Assembly (NCBI GenBank): GCA_023376005.1
Contig: CM042157.1
Coordinates: 84,653,997 to 84,717,996 of the forward strand
Origin: Doryteuthis pealeii
Lineage: Eukaryota; Mollusca; Cephalopoda; Myopsida; Loliginidae
DNA: 64,000 bases
Reading direction: 5' to 3'
Below the pieces are notes generated by a model. That model worked only from the letters and a program-made list of their open reading frames with translations, did no database searches and was not told where the DNA came from. Positions within the stretch are counted from its first letter, which is position 1, and the number at the start of each line of letters is the position of its first letter. A program made the position numbers and the translations under genes. Shown one piece after another: positions 32,462-43,452 of this stretch.

Positions 32462-32736
32462 GTTTAGACACATGTATGTATGTATGCAGTTATATGTATA
32501 TATTTATGTGTGTGTCTGTATGTATGCAATTATATATACATATATGTGTGTGTGTGTGTGTGTGTGTGTCTGTATGTATGCAATTATATTTACATATATA
32601 TGTGTGTGTGTGTGTCTATACGTATGCAATTATATATACATATATGTGTGTGTGTGTGTGTGTGTGTGTCTATATGTATGCAATTATATATACATATATA
32701 TGTGTGTGTGTGTGTGTGTGTCTATACGTATGCAAT

Positions 32737-32782
<46 letters not shown>

Positions 32783-33086
32783 CTATATGTATGCAATTAT
32801 ATTTACATATATGTCTGTGTGTGTGTGTGTGTCTCTGTATGTATGCAATTATATTTACATATATATGTGTGTGTGTCTATATGTATGCAATTATATTTAC
32901 ATACATATGTGTCTGTGTGTCTGTATGTATGCAATTATATTTACATATATATGTGTGTGTGTGTGTGTGTCTGTATGTATGCAATTATATAAACATATAT
33001 ATGTGTGTGCGTGTGTCTATATGTATGCAATTATATTTACATATATATGTGTGTGTGTGTGTCTGTATGTTTGCAATTATATATAT
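32462..33086. repeat. ~50-bp minisatellite, about 12 units
   Basis: Units of ATGTATGCAATTATAT, TACATATATAT and a (GT)n run of varying length. Three overlapping open frames up to 216 codons exist only because the unit lacks stops in those phases. Confidence 0.95.
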
Positions 33087-33087
33087 A

Positions 33088-33333
33088 AAAAGTAAAGTCG
33101 TCGGGGTGACCTAAAGTCGGTATCAGCCAATCAGCGAGGGAATCTATCTCCTTTTCAATAGTGCTAGACGAAGAAGATTGTTTTTGCATCTGAGGCGGGG
33201 TGCCACACCTACCAACAGCTCCTTACTTTACTGCACAGATCCCTGTGCTACTCATACGCTGAGTTGGCGAGGACCAGTATCGAACTAGGAACCTTGTGGT
33301 TTCTAGCCGAACGCTCTACCGACTGAGCTGAGT
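33088..33333 (-). mobile_element. SINE-A, tRNA-derived
   Basis: Reverse complement of the family from AAAGTCGTCGGGGTGACC to CTCTACCGACTGAGCTGAG, with the box A and box B complements intact. Confidence 0.92.
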
Positions 33334-33639
33334 ATAAATAAAGGTGTATGTGTGTGTGTGTGTGAATACTAGTAGCAGATGTCTTTACCTGTTTAAAAGG
33401 TGGCTACATACTAGAGACTCATTAAGGTAATTGATATTCAAGTGTCTACCTGTATTTAGTGTTCTTGTATAAATGAGGTTTTAATTTTAAGTCAATAACT
33501 GGAAGAGTTAATCAAAGTTTAGAGTTTTATTAAGGTAAATTCCATGAAGGTCATTTGTCGACTCTGGGATATTTTACACCAGCAAAAAAGAAAAAAAGAA
33601 AAAAAAATCTCTTTAGGAGGAATGAAATGCAGTCATTTT

Positions 33640-33753
33640 TTATAGAATGACTTGGAAATCTCTAGATATAGAAAGAACAATTGAGTAAACAAATCAATAC
33701 ATCAGAAGTTTTTTTTCCCCTCTACCCAGTTGATGCTGGGCAGCCACTTCTAG
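33640..33753 (+). mobile_element. Helitron 3' end
   Basis: Hairpin CTACCCAGTTGATGCTGGG then CAGCCACTTCTAG ending at 33753, followed by T. Upstream AGTAAACAAATCAATACATC matches 34590-34610 and 51050-51070. The start of this copy is not resolved. Confidence 0.65.
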
Positions 33754-33815
33754 TACATATATAAAGGACAGTTGGTACATATGTAGGTATGTATGTCCAG
33801 ATGAAAACAATTAAC

Positions 33816-34176
33816 GGCTAAACTTGCAAATCGGTCGGAAAATTAAAACATATTACAGGGTGACCCCAAAAAAACAGAACCCGAATTATTTATTTTCCCA
33901 TTAAACTAACTCTAAACCCCCAACCCTAAATCCCCCTAGTTAAAATTAACAGTTTTATTACAAAATTTGTGGGTTCTATTTTTGTATACAGGGTGACCCT
34001 GTATACAGGGTGACCCAGAAAAAACAGAACCCAAATTATTTATTTATTTTGCCATTAAACTAACCTTAAACCCCAACCCCAACACCCCAGTTAAAATTAA
34101 CAGTTTTATTACAAAATTTGTGGTTTCTGTTTTTTCTGGGTCACCCTAATTTTCCGACCAATTTGCAAGTTTAGCC
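33816..34176. mobile_element. hAT-type MITE, perfect 8-bp target duplication
   Basis: Ends GGCTAAACTTGCAAAT... and its complement ...ATTTGCAAGTTTAGCC. Flanked by CAATTAAC at 33808-33815 and 34177-34184. The Helitron at 50817-51118 keeps one CAATTAAC and no insert, so the empty site is visible. An 8-bp duplication is the hAT hallmark. The interior is two CAGGGTGACC-type foldback MITEs (33855-33997 and 34005-34147). Confidence 0.9.
33855..34147. mobile_element. Two adjoining CAGGGTGACC foldback MITE copies
   Basis: ACAGGGTGACC at 33855 and about 34007, with the complement GGGTCACCCT at 34138-34147. Both contain ATTAAACTAAC and AAAATTAACAGTTTTATTAC. They meet at TATACAGGGTGACCCTGTA. Assignment to mariner-like elements rests on the TA-flanked ends. 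Confidence 0.7.
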
Positions 34177-34190
34177 CAATTAACAACAAT

Positions 34191-34428
34191 AGTCGGGGTG
34201 ACCTAAAGTCGGTATCAGCCAATCAACAAAGGAGTCTTTTCATTAGCGCTGAAGAAAGGAGATTGTTTTTGCGTCTGAGGTGGAGCGCCACACCTACCAT
34301 CAGCTCCTTACTTTACCGCACAGCTCCCTGTGCTACTCATGCGCTGAGTTTGCGAGGGCCGGCCGGTATCGAACTAGGAACCTTCTGGTTTCTAGCTGAA
34401 CGCTTTACCGACTGAGCAAACCTAGCCC
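34191..34428 (-). mobile_element. SINE-A, tRNA-derived, inside Helitron
   Basis: Reverse complement of the family. A short duplication (GGCCGG) and several substitutions mark it as a moderately old copy. Confidence 0.9.
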
Positions 34429-34674
34429 TTAAATAATATATATACACATTAAATATCACTAGTTCCTGCCTTTTGTGCAAAAATTATGAAGATTTGATTT
34501 ATATTAATGAAGATATTTGAAAATTAAAATATACATAGAAATAGCATTGAAATTCTACTTAGAAATGTTCAGCATTTGTAAATGATAAAAGTAAACAAAT
34601 CAATACACCAGGGTTTCCACACACCCCTCTACTCAGGTGATGCTAGGTAGCCACTTCTAGTTCTATATATAGCT

Positions 34675-35540
34675 TGGTATATGTATTTATCCAACCCATC
34701 CGCACAAGCAGGATGTGGAACAAGGTGAATTTGTACCTTACAAATAATCTATACATATATAAAAGGGAAGTTGGTGTGTATGTATGCATGTATATATGTA
34801 TATCCAGAAAATTCATTCATTGATAAATCTACACTGAAAATGTCATTAAAATCTGATAATTCCCTGAATTTTGGTAATTTTTTCAATTTCTTTTGTAAAA
34901 GAGGGATTTTACGTCATCTTGGACAGCGTTATTTACAATATATTTGAGCAAAATTGCCCAAAAAATAGTATTAAAAATGTATTAAAAATAATGTATTAAA
35001 AATAAATTACATGTGTAATATTATTGCTTTTTTTTACTGATACTCATTATGTTACTACTTTTCGACTTGGACAAAAATTTGACCTTAAATAATCGATTTA
35101 ATCAATTTTAATTCGTTTTTAAAATAAAAACAAGTCAACATTTGGCAGTGTCTAAAAAATACTTTTAATGACTTTGGGATCAAACATGTGAATTTTGACA
35201 AAATTATTTTTTAAAATTCAAGGAAATGATAAAAGGTAAATTCATTAATTTTTTTCCAAAGTGGCATTTTCCACTATCAATTGTTAAAACATAAAATTGT
35301 AAAACTCTAACAAGATACCATTTGAAGAAATTAGCTTTTAGATAGATTGTTTTAAAGTTTGTATCACAGAATTGTGCAACTACTTTTCAAGCAAGTACCT
35401 TTTAGATAATCCCAGATTGCTCGTCAACAATCATTTAATCTTTTAGCTTTTAAATTGACGATATAATATTATCCTATGATTTTTTCAACAATTTAACCCG
35501 AGCTCAATGGGTGACCCAACGAGTCTCATCTTTTCTAATT
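34675..35540. mobile_element. SINE-E scrap, Helitron-like 5' end and foldback-related sequence
   Basis: 34675-34745 is a SINE-E fragment (CAACCCATCCGCACAAGCAG). TCTATACATATATAAAAGGG at 34749 looks like a Helitron 5' terminus. 34838-35110 (CATTAAAATCTGATAATTCC, GACCTTAAATAATCGATTTA) matches the foldback family at 58848-60050. The right limit is unclear. Confidence 0.5.
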
Positions 35541-35544
35541 ATAT

Positions 35545-35930
35545 ATATATGTATAAGAATTGAAAAAACACAAGTTTCATTAATGAATGATGTTTAATAA
35601 GGCAACACTGCAGTGTTTCGGTTTGTTTAACAAACCTTTGTCAGGGCCTTCGTTGGTTTAAGGAAAAATAAATTATTAATGAAAACAAAAGTCTGCGAGA
35701 CTCTGCTTTTGGTATGTGGCTGCTTTTGATGATATTCAAATATGAGAAAAGAAAAGACATACTTTAAACTGCTGACTAATGTTGGCGTCTTAATTTAAAA
35801 CTATGTAACAATTTTTCCCGAAAATTCTTGAAAACTGATTTTAATTTGTTAATGAAACTTGTGTTTTTTCAATTTTTATAATATTACATATTGTTGGATT
35901 TACTTCCACATTTTCTTCATATTTTTTATT
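35545..35930 (-). mobile_element. HHR-related element with terminal inverted arms
   Basis: ATTGAAAAAACACAAGTTTC (35558 on) is inverted at about 35849-35877. It is followed by ATATTGTTGGATTTACTTCC, a variant of the HHR-element box. It contains the decayed HHR at 35599-35650. Confidence 0.65.
35599..35650 (-). ncRNA. Decayed hammerhead ribozyme motif
   Basis: Stem I AAGGC/GCCTT is present, stem II is a perfect GGTTTG.../CAAACC hairpin, GAAA is present and stem III CACTGCAGTG is palindromic. The first core block is CTGACAA, with G8 changed to A, and an extra C precedes it. Predicted inactive. Confidence 0.6.
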
Positions 35931-35996
35931 TTATTTTAATTTTATTTTTTGAGAAGTAAAAATTTTTCAGTTATGCAATTCAAATAACTTGATTCT

Positions 35997-36107
35997 CCCA
36001 TCTGATTAGACTGAATTTTGGGGAGCTATATTAAATCAACTTAGATTTATATAGGCCCCATTATATAGGTGCAGTTGGTGTATTCTAAAGCCCCAGCCGA
36101 CAGGACT
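35997..36107 (+). mobile_element. Degenerate HHR-element remnant joined to an RP599 scrap
   Basis: CCCATCTGATTAG, TTTTGGGGAGC and AAATCAACTTAGATTTATAT follow the order of 31920-31980, but the core is broken (CTGATTA). From about 36062 the sequence is the RP599 head end (GCCCCAGCCGACAGG). Confidence 0.6.
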
Positions 36108-36125
36108 GTTTAATATTTGATTTTG

Positions 36126-36485
36126 GTTTGGTTTTACGGCATATCAACCTCAGTGGGTCATTTAATGCTGATAAAGTTTTGAAATAAATCAATTCTTAAT
36201 GGATAATACAATTTTGTTTATAAACTCATGTTTTTCTATTTAACCCATAGATGGGACCCTAACAGGTACTACCACTCCGGGTCAGAGTGGACCAGAGAGC
36301 AATGGTGATGAAGGGGTGCTCCACATTCCTCAAACCTCCAAAACTGGAACCTCACCATCAGATAGAGTTTAATATCATTCCCAGGACATGTAGGCCCGCA
36401 GCCACCACCTTCTAGCACCCATATGATAAAAAGGGGTTGGGGCTTGCCATAAGGGCAATAGGGTTGGGAAAATCATATAGGTTGA
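36126..36485 (-). mobile_element. RP599 retroposon, truncated
   Basis: Runs from TTTGGTTTTACGGCATATC to GGGTTGGGAAAATCATATAG. Near-identical to the 45 kb copy over this part. An opposite-orientation tail scrap (GACATGCTGTAAAATCCAAC) follows. Confidence 0.9.
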
Positions 36486-36499
36486 CATGCTGTAAAATC

Positions 36500-37011
36500 C
36501 AACCAACCAATCAAAATTTTATATTAATGTTTTTGTAAAATTTTTCTAATAGAATAGAAAAGACATTAGAAATATAATCTTTTTTTTTTTTTAAATAAGT
36601 AATAAAGATTTCTCTGTACATAGACAAAATTTGATATAAAATTTGTAAAGTCAGACGAAAGGATTTTACATGTGTATAAGTAGTGATATCCCCCTGTGTG
36701 TTGTCTGAATGGACTGGTCTGCCCTTGGAAGAAAGGGCATAAATAAAGAGCCGAGAGACGGCCATTGGCAATCGGTCGACTGATGTTCGAACAACTTACA
36801 AAGTCTTACGTACTTTATAACATAGTTCCATCAAGATGAGAAAAATCTTATTTTACTATTATTTTAAAATTTAAACTAAAAAGTAATTTTTATATTTGCT
36901 AACAAAATTATTTTGTTTTTTTGTTTAATGGCATATCAATCTTCGTGGATTATTTAATGCCAAAGCCACCGATATAGAAGCAGTACTATTTCCAAATTCT
37001 GAATTCTTTTC
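36500..37011. other. Unassigned sequence
   Basis: AT-rich. A short GC-richer stretch at 36680-36800 (ACTGGTCTGCCCTTGG) has no recognisable feature. An 86-codon minus frame lacks domain signals. Confidence 0.4.
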
Positions 37012-37326
37012 ATATGGGTGCTAGAAGGCGGTGGCTGAGGGTCTTAATTTCCTGGGTATGACGCTAAACTATCTGATGGTGAAGCTCCAATTCTTGAGCT
37101 TTGGGGATGTACCCCTTCATCACCATTGCTCCCAGGTCCACTCTGACCTGGAGTGGTAGTGCCTGTTAGGGACCCATCTATGAGTTAAATAGAAAAAAAA
37201 GGAGTTAAAAATTGAGTTATAATAAAATTGAATACCCATCAAGCATGAATAGAAAAAAAACGTCTTTGGCATAAAATAACCCAACAAGGGTTGACATGCC
37301 GTTAAATCCAATAAACCAAACCAAAC
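37012..37326 (+). mobile_element. RP599 retroposon, opposite orientation, truncated
   Basis: Reverse complement of the other copies: GGGTGCTAGAAGGCGGTGGC at the left, ending with GACATGCCGTTAAATCC and AAACCAAACCAAAC at 37313-37326. Here the AAACC-like tail is at the 3' end on the plus strand. Confidence 0.85.
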
Positions 37327-37488
37327 AGATGACAATAAAGGCATTTTGTCAATTTCATTTGCTACACCAAATATCCGTAGTCAAATGTCTATGTAAGGGA
37401 GATTACTCTGAAAGACATTAGACAGAGACGTATATAGAGAGAGTTACCTTGACTTTACTTTTTGATCCCCAAAACAAAACAAAGATAA

Positions 37489-37650
37489 GATTATTTCCTA
37501 TAAGTCTAACATGATCAAAGGGGAACCACTCTTGACTGATAAATTATTTATTTATTGATCTACTAGGAAAAAAGAAGACGGGGTTAGGGTCAGGGTTTAG
37601 GGTTAGGTTAATGGGAACATAAATAAATAATTTGTGGACTTTTCTATTTC
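37489..37650. mobile_element. Foldback MITE (GGTTATTTCC family), partial
   Basis: GATTATTTCCTATAAGTC through GAACCACTCTTGACTGAT and a reversed core (GGGGTTAGGGTCAGGG). The right arm is lost just before a SINE-A. Confidence 0.75.
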
Positions 37651-37660
37651 CAATAATAAA

Positions 37661-37901
37661 AGTCGATGGGGCGGCCTAAAGTCGGTATCAGCCAGTCAGC
37701 GAGGGAGTCTATCCCCTTTTCACTAGCGCTCAACCAAGGAGATTGTTTTACATCTGAGGTGGAGCGCCACACCTACCATCAGCTCCTTACTTTACCGCAC
37801 AGATCCCTGTGCTACTCATACGCTGAGTTGGCGAGGACCGGTATCAAATTAGGAACCTTGTGGTTTCTAGCCGAATGCTCTACCGACTGAGCTAACCCGG
37901 T
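37661..37901 (-). mobile_element. SINE-A, tRNA-derived
   Basis: Reverse complement of the family, including GCGCCACACCTACCATCAGC. It sits between a partial and a complete GGTTATTTCC MITE. Confidence 0.92.
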
Positions 37902-37905
37902 AACC

Positions 37906-38095
37906 GGTTATTTCCTATAAGTCTAACATCATCAAAGGGGAACTACTCTTGACTCATAAATTATTTATTTTCCCATTAAACTAACCCTAAACCCTAACCC
38001 CATCTTCTTTTTTCATAGTAGATCAATAAATAACTAAATAATTTATCAGTCAAGAGTGGTTCCCTTTTGATCATGTTAGACTTATAGGAAATAAC
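37906..38095. mobile_element. Foldback MITE (GGTTATTTCC family)
   Basis: GGTTATTTCCTATAAGTCTA inverted at the right end. The core has ACTAACCCTAAACCCTAACC. The right flank is TAATAACC; the left flank matches only its last five bases, so the duplication is partly lost at the SINE border. Confidence 0.85.
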
Positions 38096-38263
38096 CTAAT
38101 AACCATTATGCTAAGTATGTCTCCACAAAAGCTCACAGTAATAAATGACCTTATGTCATACTTTGCATCTGATAACAATGCAGAATGAATACAGATGAAG
38201 ACACACAGTGAGAATTAAACTCACTACACTAAAAATAGTTTGTTAACCATTACTCTAATAAAG

Positions 38264-38522
38264 AAAGTAAAGTAAAGTGGTTTGGGCGGCCTAAAGTCGG
38301 TATCAGCCAGTCAGCGAGGGAGTCTATCCCCTTTTTTAATAGCGCTAGACGAAGGAGATTGTTTTGGCGTCTGAGATGGAGCGCCACACCTACCATCAGC
38401 TCCTTACTTTACCGCACAGATTCCTGTGCTATTCATACGCTGAGTTGGCGAGGACCGGTATCGAACTAGGAACCTTGTGGTTTCTAGCCAAACGCTCTAC
38501 CGACTGAGCTATCCCGGCCCCT
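38264..38522 (-). mobile_element. SINE-A, tRNA-derived, near full length
   Basis: AAAGTAAAGTAAAGTGG tail complement at the left and CTGAGCTATCCCGGCCCC head complement at the right. Confidence 0.93.
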
Positions 38523-38665
38523 ATTCACTATCTTAATGAAAAGATTTAAATTTTTACAAAATACAGAAAAGTTATAAATAAAATATTGAATCATATAATA
38601 AACACCCACATCAACAAATAACTGACAATATTGAAACTGACTCACCATGTGAAAATACTAATTTT

Positions 38666-38972
38666 TTTGGTTTGGTTTGGTTTATGGCATATCAACCTAA
38701 AGTGGGTCATTTAATGCTGACAAAGTTTTGAAATAAATTCATTCTTAATGGATACTCAATGTTTTTTTATAAATACATTTTTCTATTTAACCCATAGACG
38801 GGACCCTAACAGGTACTACCACTCCGGGTCAGAGTGGACCAGGGAGCAATGGTGATGAAGGGGTGCACCATATTCCCCAAACCTCCAGAACTGTAACCTT
38901 ATAATCAGATAGAGTTTAATGTCATTCACAAAACATGAAGACCCTCAACCACCACCTTCTAGCACCCATATT
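38666..38972 (-). mobile_element. RP599 retroposon, truncated
   Basis: TTTTGGTTTGGTTTGGTTTATGGC start, then the family order up to TTCTAGCACCCATATTATAA. This copy has a few more substitutions than those at 45 kb and 47 kb. Confidence 0.88.
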
Positions 38973-39085
38973 ATAAGTGATCTTTTTCTGGTAAGAGGGA
39001 AATTTGGTCTTGATATTAATTTAATTTTAATCACTAAAAATCTGTTAGCATGGTCAAGAATTAAAATATCAGTGTTTTTTTTTTT

Positions 39086-40208
39086 TAATTATTAATAATA
39101 AATAATGAATAATAAATAATAAATAATAATAATAATAATAAATCATAAATCATAATAATGAATAATAAATAATAAATAATAATAAATAATAAATAATAAT
39201 AATAATGAATCATAATAATAATGAATTATAAATAATAAAATAATGAATCATAATAATAATGAATTAAATAATAATAAATAATAATAAATAATAAATCATA
39301 ATAATGAATAATAAATAATGAAATAATAATAATAAATAATAAATCATAATAAGAAATAATGAATTATAATATAAATAATAATAAATAATGAATCGTAATA
39401 ATAAATAAATAATGAATCGTAATAATAATAATAAAATAATAATCATAATAATAAATAATGAATCATATAATAATAATGAATCATAATAATAATAATGAAT
39501 CATAATAAATAATAATAAATCATAATAATAAATAATGAATCATAATAATAAATAATAATAAATAATGAATCGTAATAATAATAAATAATAATAATAATGA
39601 ATCATAATAATAATGATAAATATGAATCATAATAAATAATAAATAATGAATCGTAATAATAAATAATAATGAATAAATAATGAAGCATAATAATAAATAA
39701 TAATAAATAATGAAGCATAATAATAAATAATAATAATGATAAATAATGAATCGTAATAATAAATAAGGAATCGTAATAATAAATAATGAATAAATAAGGA
39801 ATTGTAATAATAAATAAGGAATAAATAATGAATCATAATAATAAATAATGAATAGATAATGAATCATAATAAATAATGAATCATAATAAATAATAATAAA
39901 TAATGAATAAATAATGAATCATAATAAATAATAATAAATAATGAATCATAATAAATAATAATAATAAATAATGAATAATAATAAATAATGAATAAATAAT
40001 GAATAATAATAAATAATGAAGAATAATAATAAATAATAATAATAATAAATAATAATAATGAATAATAATAATAATAATGAATAATGATGTTAATAATGAT
40101 AAATAATAATGAATAATGATGTTAATAATGATAAAAAATATTAATAATGAATAATGATGATAATAATAATGAATAATAATGAATAATAATAATAATAATA
40201 ATAATGAT
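39086..40208. repeat. (AAT)n/(AATAATGAATCAT)n minisatellite, 1.1 kb
   Basis: AAT repeats with recurrent ATGAATCATAATAATAAATA units. Minus-strand Tyr/Leu/Ile frames are artefacts. Confidence 0.96.
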
Positions 40209-40471
40209 GGTAAAAAGACTGAAGAATCTGGTAATCAGAGGAAGAGTCAAGACCATCCAGAATACTGCATTACTCTATTAATGATAATAATCATTATTGT
40301 CATTTTTTCCCATCATCATCAAATAATTTTCTTTTTTTTTTCTAGTCATAAAAGGGATATTTTAGAACTTGATAGTTTTTTAAATAAAATTGTTTTTAAT
40401 GAAAATATAATTATATGCATTGTTAATAATGCCAAAAAAGATCTAGATCTTTTTGGTCATAGCCAGATTAT

Positions 40472-40662
40472 GGTTATTTCCTATAAGTCCAACATAAACA
40501 AAGGGGAACCACTCTTGACTGATAAATTATTTATTTATTTTCCATTAAACTAACTCTAAACCCTAACTCACTCCTTTTTTTCCCCCAGTAGATCAATAAA
40601 TAAATAAATAATTTATCAGTCAGGAGTGGTTCCCCTTTATGTTGGACTTAAAGGAAATAACC
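40472..40662. mobile_element. Foldback hAT-type MITE (GGTTATTTCC family)
   Basis: Complete, with arms of about 60 bp and flanking CAGATTAT at 40464-40471 and 40663-40670. The 8-bp duplication is perfect. Confidence 0.92.
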
Positions 40663-41011
40663 CAGATTATTTATTCAATTATATGGCATATATATTTTGA
40701 ACAGGTTGTATGTGAATGACATGTCACTACTGGTTATTACACCCAATTAAGTATTCTATTAGGTGTATGATAGCTGGCAACTAGTCTATATGAACCAACA
40801 ATTTTTGTTCTATTATAAGGGATTTATAAATGAAAACTAGTAAATTCAACCCCTGTGGACCCTTTATGTTTTTATTCACCCCCAGTAATCTTTATAGACG
40901 AATTTGAGAAGCCCTGAGCTGGAGACAAAATTTAGAAGTTACCTCCCTTGTGTAAGACGAAAGCAGAAGTATTAGTAAAAAAGATGTCAGTTTGACAAAT
41001 AAGAAAAAATC

Positions 41012-41219
41012 AGTTATTTCCTATAAATCTAACATGATCACAGGGGAACAACTCTTGACTAGTAAATTATTTATTTTCCCATTAAACTAACCCTAAACCT
41101 TAACCCTAACCCCGTCTTCTTTTTTCCAAGTAGATCAATAAATAAATAAATGATAAATAAATAATTTATCAGTCAAGAGTTGTTCCCCTTCGATCATGTT
41201 AGACTTATAGGAAATAACT
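41012..41219. mobile_element. Foldback hAT-type MITE (GGTTATTTCC family)
   Basis: Complete, ends AGTTATTTCC/GGAAATAACT, flanked by AAAAAATC at 41004-41011 and 41220-41227. Confidence 0.92.
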
Positions 41220-41394
41220 AAAAAATCTTTTACCGATTTTTAGTTAAGAGATTAATTCTTAATTTATGACCAATAAAAACGGGACCAACTGATCGTTTCA
41301 GAAATGAAATGCTGTTAATTACCCACAAAGTTGATTTATTTGAATATACATATATGTGAAAGGGATTGTTTTCTCATAATTTGAGGTAAAGTTT

Positions 41395-41890
41395 TTGGCA
41401 ATTTTAACCTTTTGTCATCCTGGACTACTGCCCTAGTTTACGCTATGTTTTTATTTGCTGGCATTAGGCGTAATTCCAGCCAAACGTAGATATTTTCCGA
41501 GTTGTGTTTCTTGCTTTTTATCGGCAAATTAATGTAGATATTTTACACTGCCTTTCTCATAAAAAATCAGCAAATTAATATAGATATTTTACACTGCCTT
41601 CCTCATAAAAAATCAGCAAATTAATATAGATATTTTACACTGCCTTCCTTAAAAAATCAGCAAATTAATATAGATATTTTACACTGCCTTCCTCATAAAA
41701 AATCAGCAAATTAATATAGATATTTTACACTGCCTTCCTCATAAAAAATCAGCAAATTAATATAGATATTTTACACTGCCTTCCTCATAAAAAATCAGCA
41801 AATTAATGTAGATATTTTACACTGCCTTCCTCATAAAAAATCAGCAAATCAATTTATATATTTTACAATCCCATGTTCACCGTTTAAAAT
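41395..41890. repeat. Repeat block ending in an eight-unit 46-bp array
   Basis: 41395-41545 matches 60785-60935 in order (TTTTGTCATCCTGG/TTTTGTCGTCGCGG, GATATTTTCCGAGT, TTTTTATCGGCAAATTAATG). Its last piece is then amplified: GCAAATTAAT starts at 41524, 41570, 41616, 41660, 41706, 41752, 41798 and 41844. Confidence 0.85.
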
Positions 41891-42010
41891 CAGTTTTTTT
41901 TTTCTCAATTGAATTCTACAAATTTCAAATATCTACCATATTGTGTTTCTTTCTTTTTATTGGCAAGTAAAAACATAGCGTAACTAATTTACACTAACAG
42001 GAACATGAAT

Positions 42011-42262
42011 AAGTAAAGTCAAGTCGTCGGGGCGGCCTGATGTCGGTATCAGCCATGCAGCGAGGGAGTCTATCCCCTTTTCACTAGCGCTAGACCAAGG
42101 AGATTATTTTTAGCGTCTGAGGTGGAGCGCCACACCTACCATCAGCTCCTTACTTTACCGCACAGATCCCTGTGCTTATCATACACTGAGTTGGTGAGGG
42201 CGGGTATCGAACTAGGAACCTTGTGGTTTCTAGCCGAACGCTCTACCGACTGAGCTAAACAC
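42011..42262 (-). mobile_element. SINE-A, tRNA-derived
   Basis: AAGTCAAGTCGTCGGGGCGG at the left and CTCTACCGACTGAGCTAAAC at the right. Family body intact. Confidence 0.92.
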
Positions 42263-42294
42263 GTGTATGTGTGCGCATGCATGCATATGCATGG

Positions 42295-42435
42295 GGGGGG
42301 GGTATCAGGTATAGTGTTGGCATAGTACTGGAAACATGGACGCTTTGAAAGATGCAGTGTTATGGCAGCCTACAACGGATGCAGGCAGTTTATTCCATGC
42401 CTTGGCAACTCTGAGTGTGGAAAAAATGTTTCAGC
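42295..42435 (-). pseudogene. LINE C-terminal/3' UTR fragment (CR1/L2-like)
   Basis: Near-identical to 42950-43090 and similar to 26280-26410: GGTATCAGGTATAGTGTTGG, then the complement of the WNKL...VVGCR coding end. No RT motifs. Confidence 0.65.
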
Positions 42436-42792
42436 AGGAGTTTGGAATGACAAAATGCTAAAATTACCAAGTTTTTTCTTAGTTCTATTTTATGAGTGGA
42501 TTTGCGAAGATGTCCACCTGGACCCAAAAAATTGTAAAAGTTGTAAATGGTCATTTGGCATGTGCTTCTAAGATATTTGGAGGTTATGGAAGTTGGGAGG
42601 ATCATTTTTTAGATGAAGATTTGTCAATCATCATTAATATTCATTTTTTTAAAAATTAATATTAGCTTTCATTTTCTTTATTTTCTTTTTCTTTTGAATT
42701 GAAACTTTTGTTGTTGAGTGAGATTTGATTAAAACAAACAAAAATCAACTGAATTAAGATAAAAGATTTTTGATCACTTTCAGCTTGAAATA

Positions 42793-43110
42793 TAAATAAT
42801 GATAATAATGAAATTTATTGTGCACAGGTGCACCACAATTCATCAAAGTCTCATGTATAGTACATAGAATAATGTACTAATTTCAGGAACATGAATAGTG
42901 TACAGTAATAATATACATGTATGTGTGCGCGTGCATGCATATGCATGTGGAGGGGGGTATCAGGTATAGTGTTGGCGGAGTACTGGAAACATGGACGCTT
43001 TGAAAGATGCAGTGTTATGGCAGCCTACAACGGACGCAGGCAGTTTATTCCATACCTCGGCAACTCTGAGTTTGAAAAAAATGTTTCTGAAAGTCATGTG
43101 ACCTATGCTG
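42793..43110 (-). pseudogene. LINE 3' end with single 110-bp UTR block
   Basis: The minus strand runs from the coding tail (about 43110) through one copy of the 110-bp block to ATAAATTTCATTATTATC at about 42800, the 3' tail. It shows the ancestral single-copy form of the array at 25604-26265. Confidence 0.7.
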
Positions 43111-43251
43111 TTTATTTGGCTATGTATAGTAAAACAGCACCTAGTTTGAAGTATCAGGCTTAAATATTGTACAGGTTAAATATAGACTGTGTGTGTGTGT
43201 GTGTGTGTGTGTCCCCAGGCTATATAGAGAATAAGATTTCTGAATGGATTG

Positions 43252-43452
43252 GGTTATTTCCTATAAGTCTAACATCAACAAAGGGGAACCACTCTTGACT
43301 GATAAATTATTTATTTTCCCTTTAAACTAACTCTAACTCTAACCCTAAACCCTGTTTTCTTTTTTCCTAGTAGATCAATAAATAAATAAATAAATAATTT
43401 ATCAGTCAAGAGTGGTTCCCCTTTGTTGATGTCAGACTTATAGGAAATAACC
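43252..43452. mobile_element. Foldback hAT-type MITE (GGTTATTTCC family)
   Basis: GGTTATTTCC...GGAAATAACC with ATGGATTG on both sides (43244-43251 and 43453-43460), a perfect 8-bp duplication. Confidence 0.93.

Larger units (their letters stand above)
33754..34660 (+). mobile_element. Non-autonomous Helitron carrying nested insertions
   Basis: Left part ACATATATAAAGGACAGTTG (33755 on) and right part from about 34430 to the hairpin and CTAG at 34657-34660 together match the compact 302-bp copy at 50817-51118. Inside sit a MITE (33816-34176) and SINE-A (34191-34428). No Rep/helicase gene. Confidence 0.75.

Noticed and set aside
32445..33114. Three overlapping open frames of 170-216 codons (Tyr/Val/Cys-rich)
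   Set aside because: They are translations of the 50-bp GT/TA minisatellite. Open in several phases with no domain.
41524..41890. Regular 46-bp units as a CRISPR-like array
   Set aside because: Units are tandem with no variable spacers, in a eukaryotic context.
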